Below, one piece after another: positions 9,393-18,047 of a stretch of 64,000 bases of DNA. The translations under genes and the position numbers were made by a program. A model generated the notes under the pieces. The model was not told the DNA's origin. It did not search any database and saw only the letters and a program-made list of their open reading frames with translations. Within the stretch, counting starts at the first letter, position 1, and each line of letters starts with the position of its first letter. The stretch is from the NCBI RefSeq assembly GCF_014705615.1, contig NZ_JACXJA010000013.1, forward strand, positions 62,001-126,000, in the 5' to 3' direction. Source of the stretch: Paenibacillus oceani. Its GTDB lineage: Bacteria; Bacillota; Bacilli; Paenibacillales; NBRC-103111.

Positions 9393-11162
9393 TTACTCGG
9401 TTGATGGGTTGCCGCGCTCCCGGTACCATTCGTTCACCTCGTCCGTCATCTCCCGGCCGCCGATCCCCTCCCACTGCTCGACGAACCATTCGAACGTCTC
9501 GACCGGCTGCAGCCCCAGTACGATTTTCATAAATGTCTCCGACTGCAGCTTGCCGAGCGCTTCGCTTCTTCGCTGGGTGACCGGCAGGGGGAGCGACACG
9601 AGCCGCTCGCGCTTATACAAATCTTGCTTGCGATAATACTCGGCCACCGACAACGACCCGCCTTTGCTGAACATATAGTCCCACATCCAGCCGTCGGTCT
9701 CGCCGTTTCTTCGGTACGATTCGATGCGCTGCAGCACTCCTTTATCTTCGGGAGTAAGCTTGGAGCGGTCGTTCGTCTCCATCGCCTCGATAATCCGGAG
9801 GCTTTCGTCCACATTTTTGTACTGCTTGGTCAGGGAAACCAGAGCCGTTTTCCATACCGGATTGTTCTCTCTGGATTGATTGAATTCGTAATACGCTTGC
9901 TCGGAGTTGTTCTCGTAATAAGTCTCGATCCAGAAATCGAGCAGCCGCAATATCGCCTCCGGACGCTTCACTTCCTTGCTGACGACCCAGTAACCGCTTA
10001 CATCCAAAGGAACCTGCGGGCGCGCTTTCGTATCGTCGATCGATGGCAGCGGGTACGCCTTCCATTCCATAGCCGGGTCCCGTTTCTTGGCCTGATGCAG
10101 CGGATACGAACCGGCGAACGGAGAGGCGTAAAACATCCCGATCTTCCCGTCCACGACGGATTCGAATACGTTCAGCTCATCCTTGACGCCGAAGTCCGGG
10201 TCGATCTGTCCGGATGCGTATAGCTCCCGCAAACCGGCGAGCGCCCGCTTCATCTCCGGCTGCACCGTCCCGTAGGCCAGCCCCTCGCCCGCCTTGATCC
10301 ATAAATTCCGGTACGCATGGAAGCCATTGAAAAAACCGGCCGCCAGGTTGAAATTCCGGTCCATCGCCAGCCCGTACGTATCGTGAATGCCATTGCCGTC
10401 CGGATCACGGGACGTAAAGGCCGCACTAATATCCATCACATCGGCGATCGATCCCGGTTCCGGCAAATTCAGCTTTCTCAGCCAATCCGTCCTGACGTGA
10501 AGCACCTGCGCGGCTTCGGAAAGCGTGCTCGTCCACGGAATGGCCATCAGCCTCCCGCCGATCGTACCCAGCCGGAGCGCATCCGGACCCCGGTCGTCCA
10601 GCAGCTTACGGGTCCGTTCGGACACATGAGCGGCGTACACATCCGTTAAATCCGCAATCAGCCCGTTCTCGGCCAACTGCTGCAGCTGGGCGGCGTTCAC
10701 CCGGAACAGATCGGGGATATCCCCGGAGGCAATCATCAGATCCAGCTTCCGGTTATACTGGCTGCTGTCGTCGGACCAGAGCGTCTCGACCCGGATGCCG
10801 AGCCGCTGCTCATAGGCGCGCGTCCACGGATTGTTATTGTAGGAATCACCCGGCGCAAACCGCACCCCCGGCTCGTTGACCCGGATCGTTCGCAGCGTAA
10901 TCGGAGGGTCGTACTTCATGTTATCATGGCTGTCGCCGCTCCATACCGCTTCCGTCGCCGGTAAAGCCGCAGGAGCATGGCCGTCGCCGGCACTACCGGC
11001 TGCCGACGGCATCACGTTCCGCTCCGGAACCGGCTCGCAGGCGCTTACCAGGAACGCCAGCAGCAGCAGGCGCGATACAAGCCGGATATACGGCTTGGGT
11101 ACGGCACGCCCGTGTCGGAATAAGCACGACTTGGTGCGGGCGGCGGAGGTTTTTACCGTCAT
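9393..11162 (-). CDS. Large LipO-type solute-binding lipoprotein
   Basis: The mature part is an about 530-residue extracellular solute-binding protein of the LipO/LplA type common in Paenibacillus. It includes the Ca-binding-like DPDGNGIHDTYG motif and YWVVSKEVKRPEAILRLLDFW. The signal helix LLLLAFLVSAC gives a clear lipobox. The start is uncertain. The ATG at 11162 gives a 31-residue basic n-region but has only a weak ribosome binding site. ATG codons at 11387 and 11384 have a strong AGAGGAG but would add 75 Ser/Thr/Asn-rich residues before the signal peptide. It stops 20 bp before the next solute-binding gene and is divergent from the AraC regulator at 11687, its likely controller. Confidence 0.78.
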   Translation of the reverse strand: MTVKTSAARTKSCLFRHGRAVPKPYIRLVSRLLLLAFLVSACEPVPERNVMPSAAGSAGDGHAPAALPATEAVWSGDSHDNMKYDPPITLRTIRVNEPGVRFAPGDSYNNNPWTRAYEQRLGIRVETLWSDDSSQYNRKLDLMIASGDIPDLFRVNAAQLQQLAENGLIADLTDVYAAHVSERTRKLLDDRGPDALRLGTIGGRLMAIPWTSTLSEAAQVLHVRTDWLRKLNLPEPGSIADVMDISAAFTSRDPDGNGIHDTYGLAMDRNFNLAAGFFNGFHAYRNLWIKAGEGLAYGTVQPEMKRALAGLRELYASGQIDPDFGVKDELNVFESVVDGKIGMFYASPFAGSYPLHQAKKRDPAMEWKAYPLPSIDDTKARPQVPLDVSGYWVVSKEVKRPEAILRLLDFWIETYYENNSEQAYYEFNQSRENNPVWKTALVSLTKQYKNVDESLRIIEAMETNDRSKLTPEDKGVLQRIESYRRNGETDGWMWDYMFSKGGSLSVAEYYRKQDLYKRERLVSLPLPVTQRRSEALGKLQSETFMKIVLGLQPVETFEWFVEQWEGIGGREMTDEVNEWYRERGNPSTE

Positions 11163-11572
11163 CCGTTTCTCGTGTGAGTCCGGGACGATATTATTGGTCA
11201 TGTTGTCAGCCGTATGGATGGCCGTCAGGCCGCCCGCACAGCTGACCACATTTTCAGCGTTGCTGCTAAGCGTCTGGCCGGTTGTTGGGCCGAGTGTGCT
11301 TGTAGCTGTGCGGCTGTTGTTTACACCAGTACCTGGGTTGTCAGCCGTTCTGCTGACATAAGAGCCGTGTCTGTTTTTCCGCATCATCTGCTGTCTCCTC
11401 TTCTGTGCCCATCCCCTCCCGAAACCCGTTTGCCGGCACCTGTAGATTAGCCGATGCCGGCCGGATTCGGAAGCCGCAAGTTTCCACATTTCGCACCCGG
11501 TTTGGGAAAAGACGAACAAAAGTGAATCGGGGAATAAATAATGAATTTGAGAAGATCGTACCATAATTGATA

Positions 11573-11601
11573 TTCAAATTATATATAATGTTTTATATAA
11601 T
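11573..11601 (+). promoter_or_regulatory. Putative sigma-A promoter of the AraC-type regulator
   Basis: TTCAAA at 11573-11578 and TATAAT at 11596-11601 are 17 bp apart in a very AT-rich stretch. They lie about 90 bp upstream of the ATG at 11687. The -35 matches four of six consensus bases and the -10 is perfect. Confidence 0.5.
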
Positions 11602-11686
11602 AAGAATAACGGTTTGAATGAGAGCACTTTACCCGGGATTAAACTCGCTGCATCTGCATACAAAGCTTCGGATAGGGGGATCGGTC

Positions 11687-14086
11687 ATGGCATCCGGCTG
11701 GAAAGCACACCGCCATTCTTTTTTTACCAAACTGCTGCTCGCCTTCCTGATCGTCGGGTCGGTTCCGTTTCTGTTCCATATGTTCGCTTCCAACATCTTC
11801 ATCGGCAGCATCCGTTCGGAGATCGTTAAAAACACGGACCTGCGGATGAACTATTCCGTAGCCAAATACGAGGACCATTTCCGCAAGCTGGAGGAGGCCG
11901 TCGCCCCCTTTCTGAACAGCTCCAGGTTCGCGGCCATTACCGGCGAAGCCGACAAGTACGGGTATTTTAATGCAGTAAACGCGTTGCGCGAAGAATTCGC
12001 CAAGCTTTCCTCCGCCTCCAACAATCTGTATGTGCATAATGTGTTCATTGCGTTTCAGGACAAGGACTTGCTGATCGACAAGACCGGTCTTGTGCCGGCG
12101 AAGGACTTCTATATGCGTCAATACATGCATTCCGATTACGGCGAAGCTTTCTGGTCGGAGCCTTTCCGCGAGCCGTACCGGAGCCGCATCTTTCCTGCCG
12201 TCCGCTTCGATAAGGAGCAGTTGGACGGCTCGCATGAGCAGACGGGCTTGTATTTCCCCATCATCTTTAAACATAAGATCAACCAAACCTTCTACATCGG
12301 CGTGCTGCTGGATGCGGAGGCGCTGTCTCGAAGCTATTCGCTGTCAGGCAGCGACGTGTTCCAAATCTCCGGCCCTGACGGCCGGTTGCTTTACAGTTCC
12401 GACCGGGCCTCCGTTGTAAACGCTGCCAATGCAACCTCTCTTCCGCAAACGGGAACGGGTACGGGGACGGACGGCGGTTATTTTACCGAAAGCGGCAACT
12501 ATATATTCCAAATCCATGGGCAAGCTACCGGCCTGTCGTACGTCAATTTCGTCCCTAACGAACAGATTACCGCCCAGTTGCATCGGTTGAATGCCGTATG
12601 GCTCGTGCTGCTTGTCCTGTCCGTTCTGGTGAGCTTTCTTCTCTCCGTCATTTTAAGCTTTAAGTTCAAGCAGCCGATCCAGAAGCTCGTCCATTCGCTG
12701 CAGCGAAGCAGCCCGGACATCCAGCTGCGCAGTACGATCTCCGAATTCAAGCTGATCGGCGACCGCCTTCAGGATCTGATCGCTTCCGGGAACCGGATTC
12801 GCGACGATTTGCACCAGAAGACGAAAATGCTTGAGAAATATGGCTATTTGGATCTCGTCAAGCGAATAAATGTCAACCACAAGGATGTCCGCTCGCTGGT
12901 CGATACGTCCAAGCCGTTTTATTTCATCCTGTTTCAAATCGAACGGACCCGGCGTTTCCGCGAGCTCGGCATCGGCGATCAGCAGTTGACGGGGTATATT
13001 GTGGAGTTTATTAATCTGAGCATGCAGCAGCGGTTCCCCGGGGCGATTACCGCCCAGAGCGAGAAAGATCTGCTGTTTGCGATCGTGTTCGCGGAGACGG
13101 CGGGCAGCGACGGCGAATCGACGCCGGACGTGTATGAGGAGAATTCGGGTCGGGAGACCGAAGTGGCCGGCAGCAAGCGCGACAGGGGGGACGGCGCAGA
13201 CGGTTTCGGCTTATGCGTCGAGCTGATGGACCAGCTTGCCCGTATGAAGCAGGTGTTCGACCGGGATGGCGGCTTTTATTATTTAACGGTCGCCTTTAAT
13301 CCGTCCTTGCGAAGCGCAAGCGAATTCACCGCCGCTTACGAGGACGGGATGGAGCTGCTGCGCCAGCGGCGGTTGGAACCGCTCACGCAGATTGTACGGG
13401 AGAAACATCCGGTGCGGGACGACCTTCATTTCAGTCCCGCCGAGGAGCGCGAGTTCGCCGCTTCGCTTCAGTCGGGTCATGCGTCCGCCGCCGTGGAGCT
13501 TGTCCGGAGAATGTTGCATCGTGTGGGCAAAGCCGACGCCACCGCGTGGCAATACCGGCAGTTCGCGCAGGAGATCGTCTCCAAGCTGCTGATGGCGCTT
13601 ACCGCGCAGAGAATCGATCCGGTGGAATGGCACGGGGAAACTCCCATATACGAGTTAGCCAGAGATTTGGCAACCGCCGAAGAATATGCCGATTTTCTGG
13701 ATACGTGGACCCGCCGGGCCGCAGCGCTGATCGAGGGCAAATTGTCCGAGACCGACCCGATCCTCGACTTCATCCGTCGTTACGTCGAATCCCATTATGG
13801 GGAAGATATTCAGCAGGAGACCGTCGCCGGCAAGCTGAACATCTCCGCCGGGTATATGTGCAACTACATCAAAAGCCGCAGCGGTGTCACGTTCACCGAC
13901 CTGCTGAACGACGTTCGTGTCAATAAAGCGAAAGAGATGCTCGAGGCAACCGACTGCAAAATTAACGAGGTCGCCTCGCTGGTCGGCTACCAAAACGCGA
14001 ACTCCTTCACCCGCATGTTCCGCAAGCTGACCGGACTTACGCCGCTCGAATACCGGCGGGAACGGCGTATGGCGGCGGAGGGGTAG
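11687..14086 (+). CDS. Membrane-anchored AraC-family transcriptional regulator
   Basis: This 799-residue protein starts at the ATG at 11687 behind TAGGGGGA, which puts FFTKLLLAFLIVGSVPFLF as the first membrane helix (about residues 11-30). A roughly 270-residue extracellular sensor-like segment follows. The second membrane helix, VWLVLLVLSVLVSFLLSVIL, is near 303-322. A long cytoplasmic linker leads to a C-terminal AraC HTH (about 695-795; ISAGYMCNYIKSRSGVTF and VASLVGYQNANSFTRMFRKLTG). Such one-component membrane regulators in Paenibacillus usually sit beside lpl-type sugar uptake genes. The divergent solute-binding and glycosidase operon is the probable target. The sensed ligand is unknown. 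Confidence 0.9.
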   Translation: MASGWKAHRHSFFTKLLLAFLIVGSVPFLFHMFASNIFIGSIRSEIVKNTDLRMNYSVAKYEDHFRKLEEAVAPFLNSSRFAAITGEADKYGYFNAVNALREEFAKLSSASNNLYVHNVFIAFQDKDLLIDKTGLVPAKDFYMRQYMHSDYGEAFWSEPFREPYRSRIFPAVRFDKEQLDGSHEQTGLYFPIIFKHKINQTFYIGVLLDAEALSRSYSLSGSDVFQISGPDGRLLYSSDRASVVNAANATSLPQTGTGTGTDGGYFTESGNYIFQIHGQATGLSYVNFVPNEQITAQLHRLNAVWLVLLVLSVLVSFLLSVILSFKFKQPIQKLVHSLQRSSPDIQLRSTISEFKLIGDRLQDLIASGNRIRDDLHQKTKMLEKYGYLDLVKRINVNHKDVRSLVDTSKPFYFILFQIERTRRFRELGIGDQQLTGYIVEFINLSMQQRFPGAITAQSEKDLLFAIVFAETAGSDGESTPDVYEENSGRETEVAGSKRDRGDGADGFGLCVELMDQLARMKQVFDRDGGFYYLTVAFNPSLRSASEFTAAYEDGMELLRQRRLEPLTQIVREKHPVRDDLHFSPAEEREFAASLQSGHASAAVELVRRMLHRVGKADATAWQYRQFAQEIVSKLLMALTAQRIDPVEWHGETPIYELARDLATAEEYADFLDTWTRRAAALIEGKLSETDPILDFIRRYVESHYGEDIQQETVAGKLNISAGYMCNYIKSRSGVTFTDLLNDVRVNKAKEMLEATDCKINEVASLVGYQNANSFTRMFRKLTGLTPLEYRRERRMAAEG

Positions 14087-14239
14087 CCGGGGAAAGGACG
14101 GGAGTGCCGTTTGAAGATCGCACGGATAGCCCTAAGTTAAGGTCACGAAGACGCTTAGAATCAGGATCGGGGGTTAGGCCGGGTATCCGCCTTGTTCACT
14201 CGAGCGTAAATGACGGAGGTTTGAGCTGTGGCCATTGGC

Positions 14240-16945
14240 TTACGGCGTATAGATTTTGCGTATATTCAGCGTAGACGCCATATCCGTATCCCCTCCGCGT
14301 TCTTTGTACACCGCCTGCTCCGCCTGCTCGGTTTGGTATCGCTCAGCCAGCTGTCGCAAGTCACCAAGACGAGGCGAGAATCCGTAAGCACACAGATCCT
14401 GCACCGGGCGCCGGATATCTTCCCGGAGAAACCATTTTTGCGATACCGCTTCACTGAGCACCTCGTGCGCATATTCATAAGTTCTGCAGTGCGCGTAGCG
14501 GAGAACCGCCATCAGCGGGTCCGCTCCCCTGTTGACCGCCTTTTTCGCTGCGGCAAACGTATCCAGCCGCCCAGACTGTTGAACGTCCCGCTCTAAAAGC
14601 TCCGCAGGGATATAGGCGATCAGCCGGACATATTTCGATAACGTCGACTCATCGTCCTCGAGCTGGTCGTCCATCAGAAATTGTGCCGTTTTCCCAAGGC
14701 CATACCGATTCGCCCAAGAGGACAGCACCGGACGCAGCGTATCTTCCTGAGCCGACTTCATCCATGCATCGAAGATGAGCTGAACGTCGCGCCGCTCGTA
14801 GCGATTTAACGCTTCGTAAGTAAACTGGTCCCGGAAATAATCCCTCAGCCGTTCCTCCAGCGACGCGGCACCGATCCAATGATAGTACGCAGTGGAAGCA
14901 AGCACCCAATTCGCATTGGCGGCGAGCAGTATTTTATAGGCATTATTCGCCCCCTCCCCTTGAAGCAGGCTGCGGAGCAGGTCCATGATCAGCGAGCGTG
15001 TCGAATGGGTCGGGTCGTCTACGGTCTCCTCGGTTCCGTACATCCGCGAGAAACGGGCCGTCAACACTTTCAACGTATCCAGGTTCGTTTCGGTCGACAT
15101 GGCCGCTATGTTCCAGGACAGCTTCTGGTTCAATTCGGTAATGGAGCTTGCTCTGACCAAATTGTCGTAAGCTTTGTCGGCGAGCTTATCCGCTTTGACC
15201 ACCTTGTAGAATGAATTCAACTGCAATTGAGACAGTTTCCCTTCGGGAAGGGAATACATGAAGTAGGTCCAGAAGTGCTCCGGCGAGCAGATCCGCTTGT
15301 GCAGATCTCCGAGAGCCCTTTCCTCATCGCTCATACCGGGCGGGTACATTTGCTCGACTAAAGGAACGTATCGGGCGTACTGCTCCCTCAGCTCCCCGGC
15401 GATCTTCCCCCGTTCCTGATCATCGCTTACGGTACCGAGGAAATAGCCGGAATGCTTGAGCACGTAGTCGAACAGGCCGGGTACATTGACTTTAATGATC
15501 AGCAGCCGCAGCAGGTCCATCCCGTGCACGTCCCGTTTCAACAGCGGCAAATAAATTTGCAGCATGTTGGTCAAACGCTGCAGATTGCGGGGCGAGCAGC
15601 CTGCCTGATGCAGCAGCGCTTTTACTTCGTCCGGCGCTATCTTGACCTCATTGTAGGCGAGAATCGGCTCGATGGATTTCCAGCCCAGCTTGGAAAGCCT
15701 AACCGGATCGGCGGTCGGCAGGTAGACGGGGATGTGGATAAATTTCTCCAAATATTTTTTGCCGACGTCTTCCTTGTAGTCTTTCGAGTACATCTGTGCC
15801 AGCGAATTGGTTACGATCTCCTCATCCATCGCAATTACGTAGGTCGTATTGGGAAAATCCCCGATCAGCCTGACGAGCTTAAAGACCATTTGGATTTCTT
15901 TGTTGTCGAGCCTGTCCAGATCATCGATAAAAATGACGATCAGCACCTTCATATGCGCCAGCTTCTCCACAATCTGCTGCCGCAGCTCCTCGGCGTCGTT
16001 GTACTCTTTGCTGAACTCCGGATGGATCGCGAAATCTTTCAGATTGACGATCATCCCGGGAGGTCTCAGACTGATTGGGGTTACATATTTGGCATACCGC
16101 TTCAGCGGTCCGATCAGGCCTGCCTCCGCGACCGGGCTTTGTTCCTTCAGCTTTCCGATGAGCAGATTCAAAAATTCCGGAATAATGTTAAGCTGGTCTT
16201 TGCCGGAATACCACGGCTGGAAGCGGATGATAACCGGAGGACGGAGTGTCTTCTTCGCCAAATGAGCCTCCATCATATCGAACACGGAGGTTTTGCCGGA
16301 ACCCCACGGCCCATATAATCCGACGGTCAGCGCACTGCCCGCGCTGCGGCTCATGCGGCTGTAGATCGCTTCTGCGATATGCTCCGAGAACTCCTTGCGG
16401 TTCAGCTCGTCCTGTCCGTCCACCCCTAGCGACGGTCTTAGACTGAACGACGGCTCGGCATGGCCGGCCGCGGTCCCGGACAAGCCTCCCTTGCGCTCCA
16501 CAACCAACGCGCCTATGGCAAACGCCAGAAACATCAAGAAACGGATAACAATCCAGCCCACGCCTATAAGACTCAGCAAATGAGTCACATCGTACAGATT
16601 GGATTGGATTGTGCCGGTAAAGCTCCGGTTGATATCGTTCCAGGCATAGTCCGCAAGCACTCCGGACGCCGCTCCGAGATAGACGAGCTGTCTTTCGGAA
16701 TGAATCGGATTCGTTTTCCACCAGCCCCGTTTCGGCTTGCGAACATACACCCATACAAGGGCGGCGAGAACAAACCCGTAAACGGCAATCGCGAGCTGCA
16801 GCTCGTAACCGGTCAGCGGTTTGGTCATAAACGCGGGAGCCTGAACCCGCAAACCGAGTATCCCGGTGTAGGTGGCTGCCCCCACTGCCCCGGCCAGACC
16901 TAACCGGGCTGCGTATAGTTTGATCCGTTTCATCCATTCCTTCAT
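14240..16945 (-). CDS. KAP-family P-loop NTPase, membrane-associated
   Basis: This 901-residue protein starts at the ATG at 16945 behind AGGTGA; a GTG 9 bp earlier is less likely. The N terminus has about four membrane segments (roughly residues 17-35, 50-70, 88-103 and 125-152). A KAP ATPase domain follows, with Walker A GPWGSGKTS near 212-220 and Walker B VLIVIFIDDLDRLD near 334-347. The C-terminal 450 residues are helical and unassigned. KAP NTPases with membrane segments include phage-exclusion proteins such as PifA of plasmid F, so a defence role is plausible but not shown. The gene stands alone: the 150 bp between it and the convergent regulator gene hold no clear terminator, and over 1 kb of non-coding DNA lies upstream. 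Confidence 0.85.
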   Translation of the reverse strand: MKEWMKRIKLYAARLGLAGAVGAATYTGILGLRVQAPAFMTKPLTGYELQLAIAVYGFVLAALVWVYVRKPKRGWWKTNPIHSERQLVYLGAASGVLADYAWNDINRSFTGTIQSNLYDVTHLLSLIGVGWIVIRFLMFLAFAIGALVVERKGGLSGTAAGHAEPSFSLRPSLGVDGQDELNRKEFSEHIAEAIYSRMSRSAGSALTVGLYGPWGSGKTSVFDMMEAHLAKKTLRPPVIIRFQPWYSGKDQLNIIPEFLNLLIGKLKEQSPVAEAGLIGPLKRYAKYVTPISLRPPGMIVNLKDFAIHPEFSKEYNDAEELRQQIVEKLAHMKVLIVIFIDDLDRLDNKEIQMVFKLVRLIGDFPNTTYVIAMDEEIVTNSLAQMYSKDYKEDVGKKYLEKFIHIPVYLPTADPVRLSKLGWKSIEPILAYNEVKIAPDEVKALLHQAGCSPRNLQRLTNMLQIYLPLLKRDVHGMDLLRLLIIKVNVPGLFDYVLKHSGYFLGTVSDDQERGKIAGELREQYARYVPLVEQMYPPGMSDEERALGDLHKRICSPEHFWTYFMYSLPEGKLSQLQLNSFYKVVKADKLADKAYDNLVRASSITELNQKLSWNIAAMSTETNLDTLKVLTARFSRMYGTEETVDDPTHSTRSLIMDLLRSLLQGEGANNAYKILLAANANWVLASTAYYHWIGAASLEERLRDYFRDQFTYEALNRYERRDVQLIFDAWMKSAQEDTLRPVLSSWANRYGLGKTAQFLMDDQLEDDESTLSKYVRLIAYIPAELLERDVQQSGRLDTFAAAKKAVNRGADPLMAVLRYAHCRTYEYAHEVLSEAVSQKWFLREDIRRPVQDLCAYGFSPRLGDLRQLAERYQTEQAEQAVYKERGGDTDMASTLNIRKIYTP

Positions 16946-17392
16946 TCCAATCACCTGCTATTCAAAGGTTCGTTCCAGACGGGCCGATATTAGGCCGGAC
17001 GTTCATTGGACTATGTAGTGTCCTCGACGGCATCGACTCCCTCCCGCACCGCGGTACGGAGCGGTAACGGTATCAGGACAACCGTGCGCCGCTTAGTGCA
17101 CGGCCCATCCAAGCCCATGATGCTCATGCCGCCATCCCTGACTTGGGCAGACCGCACCTCCGGCTTTGAAGAGTTGTGCATCGTACTGAAAGAGCACCGG
17201 GCACAACTCCAGTTTCGACTACATACCAAAACCCTTATTTCGACACATTCCAGTCCATTCCTCCTATAGACCGGGTCTTTCGATCCAGTTGAAATGCGTT
17301 CTCGGCTGATCTTGAACCGACATCACACCGGCCAGTTGCAGGAAACGGCTAATAGGTTCCCGATCACTCGGACTGCCTGGCGGGTTTAAACA

Positions 17393-17585
17393 AAATAGCA
17401 GTCTTTTGCTACTCTTATATTCTCATAGTTCGGCAGTTCGGACCAAATAAGAGATGTTTGGGACCGTTATTCTTAGCACATATAGCAAAAATCCGGTGAT
17501 TCGCTAAAATAAGAGCTCCAAACATCTCCTATTTACGCAAATCACCGGATTTCTTCGAAAATAACGGTCGTAAACCGCTCTTATT
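17393..17585. repeat. Palindrome quartet array C
   Basis: Units start near 17393, 17445, 17507 and 17559, spaced 52, 62 and 52 bp. The consensus is AAATAAGAG, an about 10-bp centre, then CTCTTATT. Unit 3 is an inverted copy of unit 2 (GAGATGTTTGG). The two spacers flanking unit 3 are also complementary: AAATCCGGTGATTCGC at 17489-17504 and GCAAATCACCGGATTT at 17537-17552. The segment could therefore form a very long hairpin if transcribed. It belongs to the same sequence family as arrays A and E. Confidence 0.78.
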
Positions 17586-17662
17586 GAGCAGCTTACGTTG
17601 CCACGGAGGGGAAATCCGGCTAATTCAGCGGGCGGCTAGGCTCGCCATGACTCGCTTAACCG

Positions 17663-17985
17663 TTTGCTAAGCGAGCAAGCGTGCTCTCCCGGGCGACGTG
17701 CCACGGCTATCCGCGCCTAGCGTCGGAAGGCGAGCATATCGCCGGACCAGTTACAGCCGGGCTACTTGCCCAGCTGGCAGGCGCGGGTTCGCTCCCCTTT
17801 GGCGGACTCGACCGCGGCACCTGCGCCTCGTGACGGCGGCGAGCATACCGCCATGCCCAGCTACCGCCGGACCGCTTGCCCAGCAAGCGAGCGCGGGCTC
17901 GCTCCCATCGGCGAGGCAGTCAAGGCCACGTGCGCCATGCGCCGGCAGGCGAGCCCGCCCCAAACCAGTTCCCGCCGCCCGGCCT
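17663..17985. repeat. Three diverged ~105-bp tandem repeats
   Basis: Blocks starting near 17664, 17766 and 17876 each begin TTGC(T/C)(A/C) and run through GCGAGC or GCGGGTTCGCTCCC-like segments, a CACGTGCGCC or CACCTGCGCC element, GGCGAGCAT or GGCGAGCCC, and CCGGACC or CCCGG ends. The period is 102-110 bp and GC is very high. The block lies just downstream of the VWA gene at 18048 and keeps no reading frame. No other feature was seen between 16946 and 18047 apart from array C. Confidence 0.6.
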
Positions 17986-18047
17986 GTTTGGCTGGCCGCT
18001 CCTGCCTCCCAACTCCCGGCTTCAGCCCCCGATCGCCCCGTACCCGC

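Noticed and set aside
14087-14239. Terminator between the AraC regulator and the KAP NTPase
   Set aside because: No stem of sufficient length with a T-run was found in the 150 bp.
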